Origin: Lacisediminihabitans changchengi
Lineage (GTDB): Bacteria > Actinomycetota > Actinomycetes > Actinomycetales > Microbacteriaceae
NCBI RefSeq assembly: GCF_016634425.1
Contig: NZ_JAEPES010000002.1
Coordinates: forward strand, 434,001 to 498,000
Length of the DNA: 64,000 nt
Reading direction: 5' to 3'
The notes beneath the pieces are model-generated. The model ran no database searches and was not told where the DNA came from. It saw nothing but the letters and a program-made list of their open reading frames with translations. Position numbers and translations under genes: made by a program. Positions within the stretch are counted from its first letter, which is position 1. Every line of letters begins with the position of its first letter. This document shows positions 46,404-56,007 of this stretch, one piece after another.

Positions 46404-47761
46404 AGCGCGGCCAGAGCGACGTCGATCACTGTGACCGCGTCGAGCAACTGGGCGTCGGTGATGGCCAGGCTCGGCAGAAAACGGATGACGTTGCCATACG
46501 TGCCCGCGCTGAGCAGCAGCACCCCGTTCTGGGCGGCGGCCGCGGTCACCGCGGAGACGGCTGCGGCGAGCGGCGCGTGCGATGACGGATCCACCAGTTC
46601 GATCGCGAGCATCGCGCCGATTCCGCGCACGTCTCCGATGATCGGGTAGCGCGACTGCAGCTCGACCAGGGCGGGCTTCAGCATCGCCTCGATCCGGGCG
46701 CCCTCGGCCAGCAGGTCGCGCGACTCGATCGAGTCGAAGACGGCGATCGCCGCCGCCGCGGCAACCGGATTGCCGGCGAACGTGCCGCCGAGTCCGCCGG
46801 GGTGGGAGGAGTCCATGATCTCGGCGCGGCCGGTGACCGCGGCGAGCGGCAGACCGCCGGCGATCCCCTTGGCGCTGAGCACGACATCCGGAATCAGACC
46901 GAAGTGCTCGCTGGCGAAGTAGCGGCCGGTGCGCGCCATGCCGCTCTGGATTTCGTCGGCGATGAAGACGATGCCGTTGGCGTTGCACCACTCCTGCAGG
47001 GCGGGGAGGTAGCCATCGGCCGGGACGACGAATCCGCCCTCACCCTGGATCGGCTCCACGACGAGGCAGGCGAGGTCGGCGGCTCCCACGGATTTCTCGA
47101 GGTAGGCGATGGTGCGCGCCGCGGCATCCGTTCCGCTGAGTCCGTCGTGGAAGGGGTATGAGCCCGGCGCGTGGTGGATCGACCCGGCGAAGGGACCGAA
47201 GCCCGCCTTGTACGGCATGGCCTTGAACGTCATCGCCATGGTGAGGTTGGTGCGGCCGTGGTATGCGTGCTCGAGCACGGCGACGCCGCTGCGGCCGGTG
47301 TGCTTGCGAGCGATTTTGACGGCGTTCTCCACGGCTTCGGCGCCGGAGTTGAGCAGCACCGTCTTCTTCGCGAAGTCGCCGGGGGTGTGCTTGGCGAGCA
47401 GCTCGGCGACGCGCACGTAGCCCTCGTAGCCGGTGATGGTGAACATGCCATGCGTCAGTTCCTGGAGCTGAGCGGATGCGGCGGCGACGACCGCGGCATC
47501 GGTGTGTCCGATGGTGGTGACGCCGATGCCCGAGCCCAGGTCGATGAAACGGTTGCCGTCGACGTCTTCGACGATCGCGCCGTGCGCGCGGGCGAGATAG
47601 AACGGGAGGGACGAGGCGACCCCGACCGGCACGACCGCGCGGCGGCGGACATCCAGCTCCTGCGATTTCGGACCGGGGACCGTGGTGACGATTCTCCGCT
47701 CGGTGAGGGCATCGGTGTTGAGCAGGTCGTCCGCGGAGGGATCGAGGGTGTGCATCGCCAT
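46400..47761 (-). CDS. gabT: 4-aminobutyrate aminotransferase
   Basis: A 453-residue class III PLP aminotransferase of the GabT type, converting GABA and 2-oxoglutarate to succinate semialdehyde and glutamate. It shows DLGSGIGVTTIGHTDAAVV, the PLP-phosphate motif LLNSGAEAVENAVKIARKHT, the cofactor aspartate in VFIADEIQSGMARTG and the lysine in VLSAKGIAGGLPLAAV. The Lys/Glu pattern differs from the omega-aminotransferase at 19130, so the two are distinct enzymes. TAGGAT lies 7 nt before the ATG at 47761. It is divergent from osmC and coupled to the asparaginase gene. It can take the GABA produced by the region 2 enzymes further. Confidence 0.93.
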   Translation of the reverse strand: MAMHTLDPSADDLLNTDALTERRIVTTVPGPKSQELDVRRRAVVPVGVASSLPFYLARAHGAIVEDVDGNRFIDLGSGIGVTTIGHTDAAVVAAASAQLQELTHGMFTITGYEGYVRVAELLAKHTPGDFAKKTVLLNSGAEAVENAVKIARKHTGRSGVAVLEHAYHGRTNLTMAMTFKAMPYKAGFGPFAGSIHHAPGSYPFHDGLSGTDAAARTIAYLEKSVGAADLACLVVEPIQGEGGFVVPADGYLPALQEWCNANGIVFIADEIQSGMARTGRYFASEHFGLIPDVVLSAKGIAGGLPLAAVTGRAEIMDSSHPGGLGGTFAGNPVAAAAAIAVFDSIESRDLLAEGARIEAMLKPALVELQSRYPIIGDVRGIGAMLAIELVDPSSHAPLAAAVSAVTAAAAQNGVLLLSAGTYGNVIRFLPSLAITDAQLLDAVTVIDVALAAL

Positions 47762-47768
47762 GGGCCCA

Positions 47769-47774
47769 ATCCTA
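47769..47774 (-). promoter_or_regulatory. -10 element, leaderless start of gabT
   Basis: On the minus strand TAGGAT is followed by 7 nt and the ATG at 47761. The next ATG, two codons inside, is a less likely start because of this spacing. Confidence 0.6.
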
Positions 47775-47803
47775 TTTGGGGCCGTGCTCACCGGAAGGGC
47801 CAG

Positions 47804-47809
47804 TAGCCT
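47804..47809 (+). promoter_or_regulatory. -10 element, leaderless GTG start of the OsmC gene
   Basis: TAGCCT is followed by GGAGATC and the GTG at 47817, a 7-nt spacing. It lies about 30 bp from the gabT -10 element, so the two divergent promoters overlap in their -35 regions. Confidence 0.6.
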
Positions 47810-47816
47810 GGAGATC

Positions 47817-48287
47817 GTGAAAACCGACCACGACTTCGCCGTCTCCCTCGAGTGGACGGGCGACCGCGGCAGCGGCACCAGCGGCTACAAGGCCTACGGC
47901 CGTGACCACGTGCTGCGGGCAGAGGGCAAGCACGAGATCTCGGGTTCGAGCGATCGGGTGTTCCACGGCGACGTCGATCGCTGGAACCCCGAGGAGATGC
48001 TGATCGCCGCCCTCAGCCAGTGCCACCTGCTCAGCTATCTGCATGTGGCGGCGAGCAACGGCGTCGTGGTCGTCGGATACACGGATGCCGCCACCGGCGT
48101 CATGACGACGACCGCCGACGGCGGCGGACACTTCACCTCGGTGACGCTCCGCCCCACGGTGACGATCGCCGGCGGCGACGCGGATCTCGCGCTCGCGCTT
48201 CACCACGAGGCGAGCACCAAGTGCTTCATCGCGAGCTCCGTGAACTTCCCGGTCGGTCACGAGCCGACCATCCTGCTGCAGGCCTAG
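47817..48287 (+). CDS. OsmC-family peroxide reductase
   Basis: A 156-residue cytoplasmic protein of the OsmC/Ohr family that reduces organic or fatty-acid hydroperoxides with two cysteines. Both are present, in ALSQCHLLSYLH and STKCFIASSVNFPV. The GTG at 47817 is chosen because of the -10 hexamer 7 nt before it. Its stop overlaps that of the convergent lipoprotein gene (CTAG). It is divergent from gabT, but no functional link is evident. Confidence 0.9.
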   Translation: MKTDHDFAVSLEWTGDRGSGTSGYKAYGRDHVLRAEGKHEISGSSDRVFHGDVDRWNPEEMLIAALSQCHLLSYLHVAASNGVVVVGYTDAATGVMTTTADGGGHFTSVTLRPTVTIAGGDADLALALHHEASTKCFIASSVNFPVGHEPTILLQA

Positions 48288-49144
48288 TTCTTCCAGCCGC
48301 AGTAGCGCGCGAACCAGTCGTAGAACTCGGCCTTCACGGCGGGGGAGACCGCGACGGTGAATAGGGCATTGCTGAACGACCCGGCATCCGCGCGGATCGG
48401 CACCTGCGTGCCGACCTTGTCCTCGGCCACGACGTGCTGCTCGCAGCGTGATGGCACGTAGTCGAGGGTGAGCACGGTGGGCGCGCTCGCCGCGGAGAAG
48501 GTCAGGTCGACTGTGCGCAGTTGCCCCTCGCGCTGAGCGAGCAGGGTGGTGTCTTCGGTGCTGCGCAGGATCACGCTCCCCGCAGCCCCCGTGGGTGCGA
48601 ATGTCAGGTCCAGCAGCGCGATCGGTCTTCCGTCGACCTCCTCGTACCGCAGCGCGGTGGCCGGGGTGATCGTCGCGACCGTCTCGAAAGCGACCTTCGC
48701 GCAGTCGCTGGCATGAACCGTTCCCAGAGAGTCGAAGGGGATGCTCGGGGTCGCCGTCACCTCGCCGCGCGCACCGTTCTTCGTCCGATACTCGACGGTC
48801 ACGCGGGGAACTGCCGTCGCCGCCGTGCAGAGCGGTGCCCCCAGCACCACGGGGAAGTCGGTGGTCGCGCCGGCGAGCACCGTTGCCGGCGCGGATGCCG
48901 AGGAGGCGTCGCCGTCGAACCAGGTCGAGGAGAAACGTGCGCTGGTCACGGTGATGTCGTGTGGCGAGCGGTTGTGGATCTCGATCTGGGCCTGGCGGGG
49001 TGCGTAGTCCGAGCGGAGCTGGAACACGGAGAGGTCGAGCGTGATGTGTGGGGTGACAAGCGGGGCGGCCTCGGAGCACGCAGTGATCAGGCCAACACCG
49101 GCCAGCACGACGACCGCGAGGGCCAGGACCGCTCTGCTGCGCAT
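48284..49144 (-). CDS. Putative lipoprotein of unknown function
   Basis: A 286-residue exported protein. A signal sequence (AVLALAVVVLAGVGLITACS) ends in a lipobox cysteine. The mature part is beta-rich, with phrases such as AQIEIHNRSPHDITVTSARF that suggest a beta-sandwich. Four further cysteines (C in APLCTAA, ASDCAK, SRCEQ, RYCGW) may form disulfides. ATG at 49144 gives a compact signal peptide; a GTG at 49180 would add 12 residues. It is convergent with osmC. I do not recognise a family with known function. Confidence 0.8.
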   Translation of the reverse strand: MRSRAVLALAVVVLAGVGLITACSEAAPLVTPHITLDLSVFQLRSDYAPRQAQIEIHNRSPHDITVTSARFSSTWFDGDASSASAPATVLAGATTDFPVVLGAPLCTAATAVPRVTVEYRTKNGARGEVTATPSIPFDSLGTVHASDCAKVAFETVATITPATALRYEEVDGRPIALLDLTFAPTGAAGSVILRSTEDTTLLAQREGQLRTVDLTFSAASAPTVLTLDYVPSRCEQHVVAEDKVGTQVPIRADAGSFSNALFTVAVSPAVKAEFYDWFARYCGWKN

Positions 49145-49266
49145 GCTCCATTGTGGGGCCGCGTAGGCTTGGCCAGGCACGGGTCGTTCAGGCTTCGATC
49201 AGGTGTCGCAAAGGTCCATCCCCGAGACTGGGCCGAATCCTCCTCTCGCTTTCAGAAAGCAGTTCT

Positions 49267-50244
49267 GTGTCGAAATTCTCCGCGTCGAAAATCCTGAGTG
49301 TGATCGCCGTTGCTGGCGCACTCTCCCTATCCCTCGCCGCGTGCAGCTCTTCGAGCAGCGATTCCGCCGCGAGCTGCACCCCCACCAAGGCGGGCGCGAG
49401 CTCCGAGAAGGTCAAGGTCAGCGGCAAATTCGGCGCAGAGCCCAAGGTGACCTTCGCCAAGGGCCTCACCGCGACGACCACCCAGCGCACCGTGAGCATC
49501 GAGGGCGACGGCAAGCCCGCAGCATCCGGAACCAGCGTCTCGGTCAACTACACGGCCTTCAACGGCACCACCGGAAAGACCATCGACACCACCGGCTTCA
49601 CCAAGGCGAAGGCCGTGCCGTTCACGGTAAACACCAAGAGCGAGCTGCCCGGCCTCTACAAGACCATGCACTGTGCCACCGCCGGCAGCCGTGTCGTCTC
49701 GGTGATCCCCCCGAAGGATGCCTTCGGCACCACCGGCCAGAGCGAGCTCGGCGTCGGCGCCAAGGATTCCCTCGTCTTCGTGATGGACATCAGAACGGTG
49801 ACAACGTCGCTGAAGAAGGCCAACGGAAAGCCGCAGAGCGCCCCGAAGGGGTATCCGACCGTGAAGCTCGCCGCCAATGGCGAGCCCACCATCACCGTTC
49901 CGAAGACCACCGCACCGACCACCCTCGAGATCGCCGATCTCAAGAAGGGCACCGGAGCCACCGTCAAGAGCGGCGCGAGCGTCACCGTCCAGTACACCGG
50001 CGTGGTCTGGGAATCCGGCAAGGTGTTCGACTCGAGCTGGACCCGCGGCGAACCGGCCACTTTCTCGACAACGGGTGTCATCCCCGGCTTCTCGAAGGCC
50101 CTCGTGGGGCAGAAGGTCGGCTCCCAGGTCATCGCGGTCATCCCGCCGGCTGACGGCTACGGCGCCACCCCGCCCGCCGGCCAGACGGACATCACCGCCA
50201 CCAGCACCCTCGTGTTCGTGGTAGATATCCTGGCGACCAACTAG
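49267..50244 (+). CDS. Lipoprotein with two FKBP-type peptidyl-prolyl isomerase domains
   Basis: A 325-residue exported protein with a lipobox (LSLAAC) after a short signal sequence. Domain 1 (about residues 90-180) is divergent, though [20 protein letters not shown] and [11 protein letters not shown] show the fold. Domain 2 (about 225-325) is more canonical, with [40 protein letters not shown] and IPPADGYG. Domain 2 probably catalyses prolyl isomerisation of exported proteins, while domain 1 may bind substrate. GTG at 49267 is chosen so the signal peptide starts there. It precedes dxr by 17 bp, but dxr has its own promoter-like hexamer. Confidence 0.9.
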   Translation: MSKFSASKILSVIAVAGALSLSLAACSSSSSDSAASCTPTKAGASSEKVKVSGKFGAEPKVTFAKGLTATTTQRTVSIEGDGKPAASGTSVSVNYTAFNGTTGKTIDTTGFTKAKAVPFTVNTKSELPGLYKTMHCATAGSRVVSVIPPKDAFGTTGQSELGVGAKDSLVFVMDIRTVTTSLKKANGKPQSAPKGYPTVKLAANGEPTITVPKTTAPTTLEIADLKKGTGATVKSGASVTVQYTGVVWESGKVFDSSWTRGEPATFSTTGVIPGFSKALVGQKVGSQVIAVIPPADGYGATPPAGQTDITATSTLVFVVDILATN

Positions 50245-50249
50245 CCGGT

Positions 50250-50255
50250 TACCCT
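50250..50255 (+). promoter_or_regulatory. -10 element, leaderless start of dxr
   Basis: TACCCT is followed by GGCACC and the ATG at 50262, a 6-nt spacing, without a ribosome-binding sequence. Confidence 0.6.
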
Positions 50256-50261
50256 GGCACC

Positions 50262-51353
50262 ATGCGACGCGTCATCATCCTCGGCTCCACCGGATCGATC
50301 GGGGTGCAGGCGCTCGATGTGATCGCGGCCAATCGCGATTCTTTCGAGATCGTGGGTCTCGCTGCAGGCACGAACCGTGAGGTTCTGCGGCAGCAGGCCC
50401 ACGATTTCGGCGTGGAGCACACCGCTCTCGGCGAGATCGAGGCCGAGCAGTTGGTGCGGTCGGTGGGGGCGGATGTCGTGCTCAACGGCATCACCGGGTC
50501 CGTGGGTCTCGGGCCGACGTTGGCCGCGCTCGAAACCGGCACCACGCTGGCCCTCGCCAACAAGGAGAGCCTCATCGTCGGCGGCGACCTGGTGCGAGAC
50601 GCCGCAGCGCCCGGTCAGATCGTGCCGGTCGACTCCGAGCATTCCGCCATAGCGCAGGCGCTGCGCTCCGGCACCCACGCCGAGGTGCGGCGGCTGGTGC
50701 TCACGGCATCGGGCGGCCCGTTCCGGGGGAGGACGCGGGAGTCGCTGGCATCCGTCACCCCGGCCGAAGCGCTCGCGCATCCCACCTGGGACATGGGGCT
50801 GGTCGTCACCACCAACTCCTCGACCCTGGTCAACAAGGGCCTGGAGGTGATCGAGGCGCACCTGCTGTTCAACGTGCCGTACGACCAGATCGATGTGACG
50901 GTGCATCCGCAGTCGATCGTGCACTCGATGGTCGAGTTTGTCGACGGGTCGACGATCGCCCAGTGCTCGCCGCCCGACATGCGCCTGCCGATCTCGCTCG
51001 GACTGGACTGGCCGAATCGGGTGCCGGGCGTCGGCGCTCCGCTCGACTGGACCACTGCCAGCCAGTGGACGTTCGAGCCGCTGGATGCCGAGGCCTTCCC
51101 CGCGGTCGAGCTCGCGAAGCGGGTGGGCCGGGCCGGTGGTACCTATCCCGCAGTCTTCAACGCCGCGAACGAGCAGGCGGTGGCGGCGTTCCACGCCGGC
51201 GGTATCGGATACCTCCAGATTCTCGAGGTGGTCGAGCGCGTGGTCGACCTTCACCTGCCGTTCTCCGGGCCGCTCACGCTCGAGTCGGTGCTCGACGCGG
51301 AGGGCTGGGCGCGCGGCGCAGCGGAGGACGTCATCGCCGACCTCGCGGTGTAA
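50262..51353 (+). CDS. dxr: 1-deoxy-D-xylulose 5-phosphate reductoisomerase
   Basis: Dxr converts deoxyxylulose phosphate to 2-C-methylerythritol 4-phosphate with NADPH, the committed step of the MEP isoprenoid pathway. The 363-residue protein has the nucleotide motif [16 protein letters not shown], the substrate/metal motifs [12 protein letters not shown] and TASGGPFRG, the flexible-loop region HPTWDMG and the second metal site [13 protein letters not shown]. dxr, a site-2 protease and ispG occur in the same order in mycobacteria. Each gene here has its own leaderless-type hexamer. Confidence 0.96.
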   Translation: MRRVIILGSTGSIGVQALDVIAANRDSFEIVGLAAGTNREVLRQQAHDFGVEHTALGEIEAEQLVRSVGADVVLNGITGSVGLGPTLAALETGTTLALANKESLIVGGDLVRDAAAPGQIVPVDSEHSAIAQALRSGTHAEVRRLVLTASGGPFRGRTRESLASVTPAEALAHPTWDMGLVVTTNSSTLVNKGLEVIEAHLLFNVPYDQIDVTVHPQSIVHSMVEFVDGSTIAQCSPPDMRLPISLGLDWPNRVPGVGAPLDWTTASQWTFEPLDAEAFPAVELAKRVGRAGGTYPAVFNAANEQAVAAFHAGGIGYLQILEVVERVVDLHLPFSGPLTLESVLDAEGWARGAAEDVIADLAV

Positions 51354-51356
51354 CCG

Positions 51357-51492
51357 CCGGTTGAGTAGCGCCCGAGCGACGGGTTTCGCTGGTTGAGTAG
51401 CGCCCGAGCGTCCGCGCGAGGACGCGTATCGAAACCCACCCGGCCTCGATACGCGAACGCCGTAGACGGCGTGCGCTACTCGACCAACGACA
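51357..51492. repeat. Palindromic intergenic repeat, compound copy B
   Basis: GGTTGAGTAGCGCCCGAGCG occurs twice (51359 and 51391). The second copy is completed by GCGTCC-GCGCGA-GGACGC and GTATCGAAA. An inverted partial copy (CTCGATACGCG at about 51445 to GCGCTACTCGACC at 51486) follows, containing its own short hairpin. The 178-bp dxr-protease gap is almost wholly made of these units. Confidence 0.85.
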
Positions 51493-51519
51493 TCCAGCGG
51501 GCTCATAGTGGGCCGCCGC

Positions 51520-51525
51520 TACTCT
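51520..51525 (+). promoter_or_regulatory. -10 element, leaderless GTG start of the site-2 protease
   Basis: TACTCT is followed by GAGCAC and the GTG at 51532, a 6-nt spacing. It selects GTG 51532 over the in-frame upstream start at 51508. Confidence 0.6.
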
Positions 51526-51531
51526 GAGCAC

Positions 51532-52911
51532 GTGGAAACCGTGCTCCTATACATCGTCGGAATCGTCATCGTCGTGATCGGCGTCGCGATCTCGATCGGC
51601 CTGCACGAGATCGGGCACCTCGTGCCGGCCAAGCTCTTCAAGGTGCGGGTCGGTCAGTACATGATCGGCTTCGGCCCAACATTGTTCTCGCGCACCAAGG
51701 GCGAGACCGAGTACGGCGTCAAGGCGATCCCGCTGGGCGGCTACATCTCGATGGCGGGCATGTACCCGCCCGCGCGCGCAGGCGAGCGTCCGCTCACCTC
51801 CGGCACCGACGCGTTCCCGGCCGAGCGCGAGTATGAGGCGGAGGAGTCCGGGCGAAAGCGCGGCGGCTTCCTCAAGGCCATGGTGCAGGATGCCCGCACC
51901 GCCAGCGCCGATGCCATCCCGGTGGGCGCGGAGGACCGGGTCTTCTACAAGCTCCCGATTTGGAAGCGCATCATCATCATGTTCGGCGGCCCGTTCATGA
52001 ATCTGGTCATCGCCTTCGTGCTGTTCGGCATCATCCTGAGCGGCTTCGGGGTGCAGACCCTCAGCGTCGGCAGTGTCTCGCAGTGTGTCGTGGCGGCCCC
52101 CAGCACGCGTACCAGCTGCGAACCCACCGACCCGATCGCGCCGGCGGCCGCAGCGGGGCTCAAGCCCGGTGACCAGATCGTCAAGGTCGGCTCGCTCGAC
52201 GCGCCCACCTGGGAGCAGGTGACCGCGCTCATCCGGAAGTCGTCCGGGAAGCCGCTCGACTTCACCGTCATTCGTAATGGCGAGACGAAGACCCTCGCGG
52301 TCACCCCGCTGCGCACCAGCCGTGAGACGGTCGATTCCGCCGGCAAGGTGGTCAAGGATTCCGCCGGAAACCCGGTGACGGTCAAGGTCGGCTTCATCGG
52401 CGTTGCCCCGAGCTACCCGCTGGTTAAGCAGCCCTTCGGCAATGCGCTGCCGACGCTCGGCAACAACATCGGCCACGACTTCCAGATCATCGGCACGCTC
52501 CCGCAGCGCCTGGTGCAGGTCGCGCAGGCGGCGTTCGGCACCGAGGCGAGAGACCCGAACGGCCCCGTCGGTGTCGTCGGCGTCGGACGGCTGGCCGGCG
52601 AGGTCACCGCCACCCAGGGCGTGCCGTGGGTCGACCGCATCTCCTTCCTCCTCGGTCTCATCGCCTCGCTCAACGTCGCGCTATTCGCGTTCAACATGAT
52701 CCCGTTGCTTCCGCTCGACGGCGGACACATCATCGGGGCGATCTGGGAGGGACTGCGCAAGACCTTCAACAAGATCTTCCATCGCGCAGACCCGGGCCCG
52801 GTCGACATCGCGCGGCTGGTGCCGCTCACCTACGTGGTCGTGATCGTGCTCGGCGGCATGAGCCTGCTGCTGGTCTACGCCGACATCGTCAAGCCGATCC
52901 AGCTGCAGTAA
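51532..52911 (+). CDS. Site-2 intramembrane metalloprotease (M50, Rip1/RseP type)
   Basis: A 459-residue membrane protease that cuts transmembrane substrates such as anti-sigma factors. The zinc motif HEIGH is at residues 25-29 in the first helix, and the third ligand region [10 protein letters not shown] holds D396 in a later helix. A PDZ domain lies about 185-270 ([20 protein letters not shown]). The family membrane turn [12 protein letters not shown] is present. It sits between dxr and ispG, as Rip1 does in Mycobacterium tuberculosis. An inserted Cys pair after the PDZ-preceding helix may form a disulfide. Confidence 0.94.
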   Translation: METVLLYIVGIVIVVIGVAISIGLHEIGHLVPAKLFKVRVGQYMIGFGPTLFSRTKGETEYGVKAIPLGGYISMAGMYPPARAGERPLTSGTDAFPAEREYEAEESGRKRGGFLKAMVQDARTASADAIPVGAEDRVFYKLPIWKRIIIMFGGPFMNLVIAFVLFGIILSGFGVQTLSVGSVSQCVVAAPSTRTSCEPTDPIAPAAAAGLKPGDQIVKVGSLDAPTWEQVTALIRKSSGKPLDFTVIRNGETKTLAVTPLRTSRETVDSAGKVVKDSAGNPVTVKVGFIGVAPSYPLVKQPFGNALPTLGNNIGHDFQIIGTLPQRLVQVAQAAFGTEARDPNGPVGVVGVGRLAGEVTATQGVPWVDRISFLLGLIASLNVALFAFNMIPLLPLDGGHIIGAIWEGLRKTFNKIFHRADPGPVDIARLVPLTYVVVIVLGGMSLLLVYADIVKPIQLQ

Positions 52912-52959
52912 CACCGGCGCGGATCGGCCCGATTCAGCCGGTGTTCACCGCGCCCAAAG

Positions 52960-52965
52960 TAGAAT
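52960..52965 (+). promoter_or_regulatory. -10 element, leaderless start of ispG
   Basis: TAGAAT is followed by 7 nt and the ATG at 52973. The earlier ATG at 52967 is only 1 nt from the hexamer and would lie before the transcript start, so 52973 is preferred. Confidence 0.6.
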
Positions 52966-52972
52966 CATGATC

Positions 52973-54121
52973 ATGCCTGCAATAAACCTGGGGATGCCCA
53001 AGGCTCCCGAAACCCTTGCCCCGCGTCGCAAGACCCGGCAGATCCACGTCGGTAAGGTCGGAGTCGGCAGCGACTACCGCGTGAGCGTGCAGTCGATGAC
53101 CACCACGCAGACCACCAACATCAATGCCACCCTGCAGCAGATCGCCGAGCTCACGGCATCCGGCTGCGACATCGTTCGCGTCGCAGTTCCCCATCAGGAT
53201 GATGCCGACGCGCTGAAGATCATCGCGGCCAAGAGCCAGATCCCGGTGATCGCGGACATCCACTTCCAGCCGCGCTACGTGTTCGCCGCCATCGACGCCG
53301 GTGTCGGAGCCGTGCGCGTCAACCCGGGCAACATTCGCAAGTTCGACGACCAGGTCGGGCAGATCGCGGCGGCGGCGAAGGCGGCCGGCGTCAGCATCCG
53401 CATCGGCGTGAATGCGGGATCGCTCGAGCCGAACATCCTGCAGAAGTATGGAAAGGCCACCCCCGAGGCGCTCGTCGAAAGTGCCGTATGGGAGGCCTCG
53501 CTGTTCGAGGAGCACGACTTCCACGACTTCAAGATCTCGGTGAAGCACAACGACCCGGTCACCATGGTCAAGGCCTACCGACTCCTCGCCGAGCGCGGCG
53601 ACTGGCCACTGCACCTCGGCGTTACCGAGGCCGGGCCCGAATTCCAGGGCACCATCAAGTCGGCCACGGCCTTCGGGCTGCTGCTGGGCGAGGGAATCGG
53701 CGACACCATCCGGGTCTCGCTCTCCGCGCCGCCCGCGCAGGAGGTCAAGGTTGGGCTGCAGATCCTGCAGTCCCTTGGCCTGCGCGAGAAGAAGCTCGAA
53801 ATCGTCTCCTGCCCCAGCTGCGGCCGGGCCCAGGTGGATGTCTACCAGCTCGCCAACGACGTCACCGCGGGGCTCGAGAAGATGACCGTACCGCTGCGCG
53901 TCGCCGTCATGGGTTGCGTAGTCAACGGGCCGGGCGAGGCGCGCGAGGCCGACCTCGGCGTCGCGAGCGGCAACGGCCGTGGCCAGATCTTCGTCAAGGG
54001 CGAGGTCGTCAAGACCGTGCCGGAGGCCGACATCGTCGCCACGCTGATCGAGGAGGCCAACCGCCTCGCCGCCGAGATGCCCGTCGGCGCGACGGGTAGC
54101 CCGCAGGTGGTCACCGCGTAG
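52973..54121 (+). CDS. ispG: 4-hydroxy-3-methylbut-2-enyl diphosphate synthase
   Basis: IspG makes HMBPP from MEcPP in the penultimate MEP-pathway step, using a [4Fe-4S] cluster. The 382-residue protein shows the TIM-barrel start [20 protein letters not shown] and [12 protein letters not shown], and the cluster cysteines in [11 protein letters not shown] and [11 protein letters not shown]. The start follows from the -10 hexamer 7 nt upstream. It lies 61 bp after the protease and 34 bp before proS. Together with dxr it covers two MEP steps. Confidence 0.97.
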   Translation: MPAINLGMPKAPETLAPRRKTRQIHVGKVGVGSDYRVSVQSMTTTQTTNINATLQQIAELTASGCDIVRVAVPHQDDADALKIIAAKSQIPVIADIHFQPRYVFAAIDAGVGAVRVNPGNIRKFDDQVGQIAAAAKAAGVSIRIGVNAGSLEPNILQKYGKATPEALVESAVWEASLFEEHDFHDFKISVKHNDPVTMVKAYRLLAERGDWPLHLGVTEAGPEFQGTIKSATAFGLLLGEGIGDTIRVSLSAPPAQEVKVGLQILQSLGLREKKLEIVSCPSCGRAQVDVYQLANDVTAGLEKMTVPLRVAVMGCVVNGPGEAREADLGVASGNGRGQIFVKGEVVKTVPEADIVATLIEEANRLAAEMPVGATGSPQVVTA

Positions 54122-54143
54122 TCAGTCGGCACACGCCTCCCGA

Positions 54144-54149
54144 TAAACT
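54144..54149 (+). promoter_or_regulatory. -10 element, leaderless GTG start of proS
   Basis: TAAACT is followed by CGGGGG and the GTG at 54156, a 6-nt spacing. G-rich bases next to the GTG are too close to be a ribosome site. Confidence 0.6.
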
Positions 54150-54155
54150 CGGGGG

Positions 54156-55928
54156 GTGTCTACACGCCTTTCGCAACTCTTCGTCCGTACGCTCCGTGAC
54201 GACCCGGCCGACGCCGAGGTCACCAGCCACCGCCTGTTGGTGCGGGCTGGCTACATCCGTCGTCAGGCTCCTGGCGTCTTCGCCTGGCTGCCGCTCGGGC
54301 TGAAGGTGCGCCGCAAGATCGAGGCCATCATCCGTCAGGAGATGGACAACATCGGCGGGCAGGAGGTGCACTTCCCGGCGCTGCTGCCGCGGGAACCGTA
54401 CGAGGAAAGCGGTCGCTGGACCAAGTACGGCGACGGCATCTTCCGTCTGAAAGACCGCAAGGGCGCCGACTATCTGCTCGCGCCGACGCACGAGGAGGTC
54501 TTCACCCTGCTGGTGAAAGACCTGTACTCGAGCTACAAAGACCTGCCGCTGGCGATCTACCAGATTCAGGACAAGTACCGCGACGAGGCGCGCCCGCGGG
54601 CCGGCCTCCTGCGTGGCCGCGAGTTCACCATGAAAGACGCGTACTCGTTCGACTACACGGATGCCGGACTCGACGTCTCGTACCAGAAGCAGCGTGACGC
54701 CTACGAGCGAATCTTCCAGCGACTCGGTCTCGACTACGTGATCGTCAACGCTGACTCCGGTCTGATGGGTGGCGCCCGCAGCGAGGAATTCCTGCACCCC
54801 ACCCCGGTCGGTGAGGACACCTTCGTGCGTAGTGCCGGCGGCTATGCGGCGAACGTCGAGGCGTTCCGCACCGAGGCGCCCGCGCCGCGCTCCTTCGAGC
54901 GGCTCACCCCGCCCGAGGTTCTGGAGACCCCCAACACACCCACGATCCAGACGCTGGTGGATGTCGCGAACGAGAAGCACCCGAGACCGGACGGGCGACT
55001 CTGGACCGCTGCCGACACCCTCAAGAACATCGTGCTGTCGCTCACCAGTCCCGAGGGTGAGAAAGAACTCGTCATAGTCGGCGTGCCCGGCGACCGCGAG
55101 GTCGACATGAAGCGCGCGGAGGTCGCGTTCTCGCCGAACGATGTGGCCGCGGCATCCGCTGAGGAGATTGCGAAGCATCCCAGACTGGTCAAGGGCTACA
55201 TCGGCCCGTGGTCTGCCGACGGAGCGGTTCTCGGCGAGAAGTCGACCACGGGCATCCGTTTCGTCACCGACCCGCGGGTCAGCGAGGGCAGCGGCTGGAT
55301 CACCGGCGCGAACATCGACGGCAAGCACGTCTTCGGCCTGGTGGCCGGGCGGGACTTCGTCTCCGACGGCACCGTCGAGGTGGCCGAGGTGCTCGCGGGC
55401 GACCCGGCTCCCGATGGCTCCGGCCCGGTCGAGCTCGCGCGTGGCATGGAGATCGGCCACGTCTTCCAGCTCGGCCGCTTCTTCGCGGATGCGCTCGGAC
55501 TCAAGGTGCTCGATGAGAACGGCAAGCTCGTCACCGTCACCATGGGCTCATACGGCATCGGCGTCACGCGCATCATGGCCGTCATCGCCGAGAGCAACAA
55601 CGACGAGCGCGGACTGATCTGGCCGCGCAACATCGCGCCGTTCGACATCCACGTCATCGCGGCCACCAAGGAGGCGGAGGTGCACGAGGCCGCCGGCGCC
55701 CTCGTCGACGACCTCGAGGAGCACGGCTACGACGTGCTGTTCGACGACCGCCCCAAGGTCTCGCCCGGGGTGAAGTTCGGTGACGCCGAGCTTATCGGCG
55801 TACCGATCATCGTCATCGTCGGCAAGGGTTTCGCCGAGGGCAACGTCGAGCTGTGGGACCGCCGCACGAACGAGCGCACCCCCGTCGCCATCGGCGACCT
55901 CGTGGAGCTGCTCCGCGAGCGCTACTAG
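54156..55928 (+). CDS. proS: Prolyl-tRNA synthetase, bacterial type
   Basis: A 590-residue class II aminoacyl-tRNA synthetase. Motif 1 is about [18 protein letters not shown], motif 2 is [20 protein letters not shown] and motif 3 is [17 protein letters not shown]. The long insertion between motifs 2 and 3 (about residues 225-400) is the YbaK-like editing domain of bacterial-type ProRS. The C-terminal anticodon-binding domain is complete. It follows ispG and precedes a strong hairpin and nusA. Confidence 0.97.
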   Translation: MSTRLSQLFVRTLRDDPADAEVTSHRLLVRAGYIRRQAPGVFAWLPLGLKVRRKIEAIIRQEMDNIGGQEVHFPALLPREPYEESGRWTKYGDGIFRLKDRKGADYLLAPTHEEVFTLLVKDLYSSYKDLPLAIYQIQDKYRDEARPRAGLLRGREFTMKDAYSFDYTDAGLDVSYQKQRDAYERIFQRLGLDYVIVNADSGLMGGARSEEFLHPTPVGEDTFVRSAGGYAANVEAFRTEAPAPRSFERLTPPEVLETPNTPTIQTLVDVANEKHPRPDGRLWTAADTLKNIVLSLTSPEGEKELVIVGVPGDREVDMKRAEVAFSPNDVAAASAEEIAKHPRLVKGYIGPWSADGAVLGEKSTTGIRFVTDPRVSEGSGWITGANIDGKHVFGLVAGRDFVSDGTVEVAEVLAGDPAPDGSGPVELARGMEIGHVFQLGRFFADALGLKVLDENGKLVTVTMGSYGIGVTRIMAVIAESNNDERGLIWPRNIAPFDIHVIAATKEAEVHEAAGALVDDLEEHGYDVLFDDRPKVSPGVKFGDAELIGVPIIVIVGKGFAEGNVELWDRRTNERTPVAIGDLVELLRERY

Positions 55929-55939
55929 CCCCCTGCGCA

Positions 55940-56007
55940 ACAGCGCTGCAGTTTGTCATCAGCGCGCCGGTTACATTCGGCGCGGGAATGACAAACTGCA
56001 GCGCTGT
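55940..56007. terminator. Strong 20-bp palindrome between proS and nusA
   Basis: The 20-nt arms at 55940-55959 and 55988-56007 (core CAGCGCTGCAGTTTGTC) are exact inverse copies. The 28-nt loop contains a further CGCGCC/GGCGCG stem. No T-tract follows. It may end proS transcription or be an inserted repeat; its loop word TCGGCGCGGGA resembles the tandem units at 13701. Confidence 0.6.
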
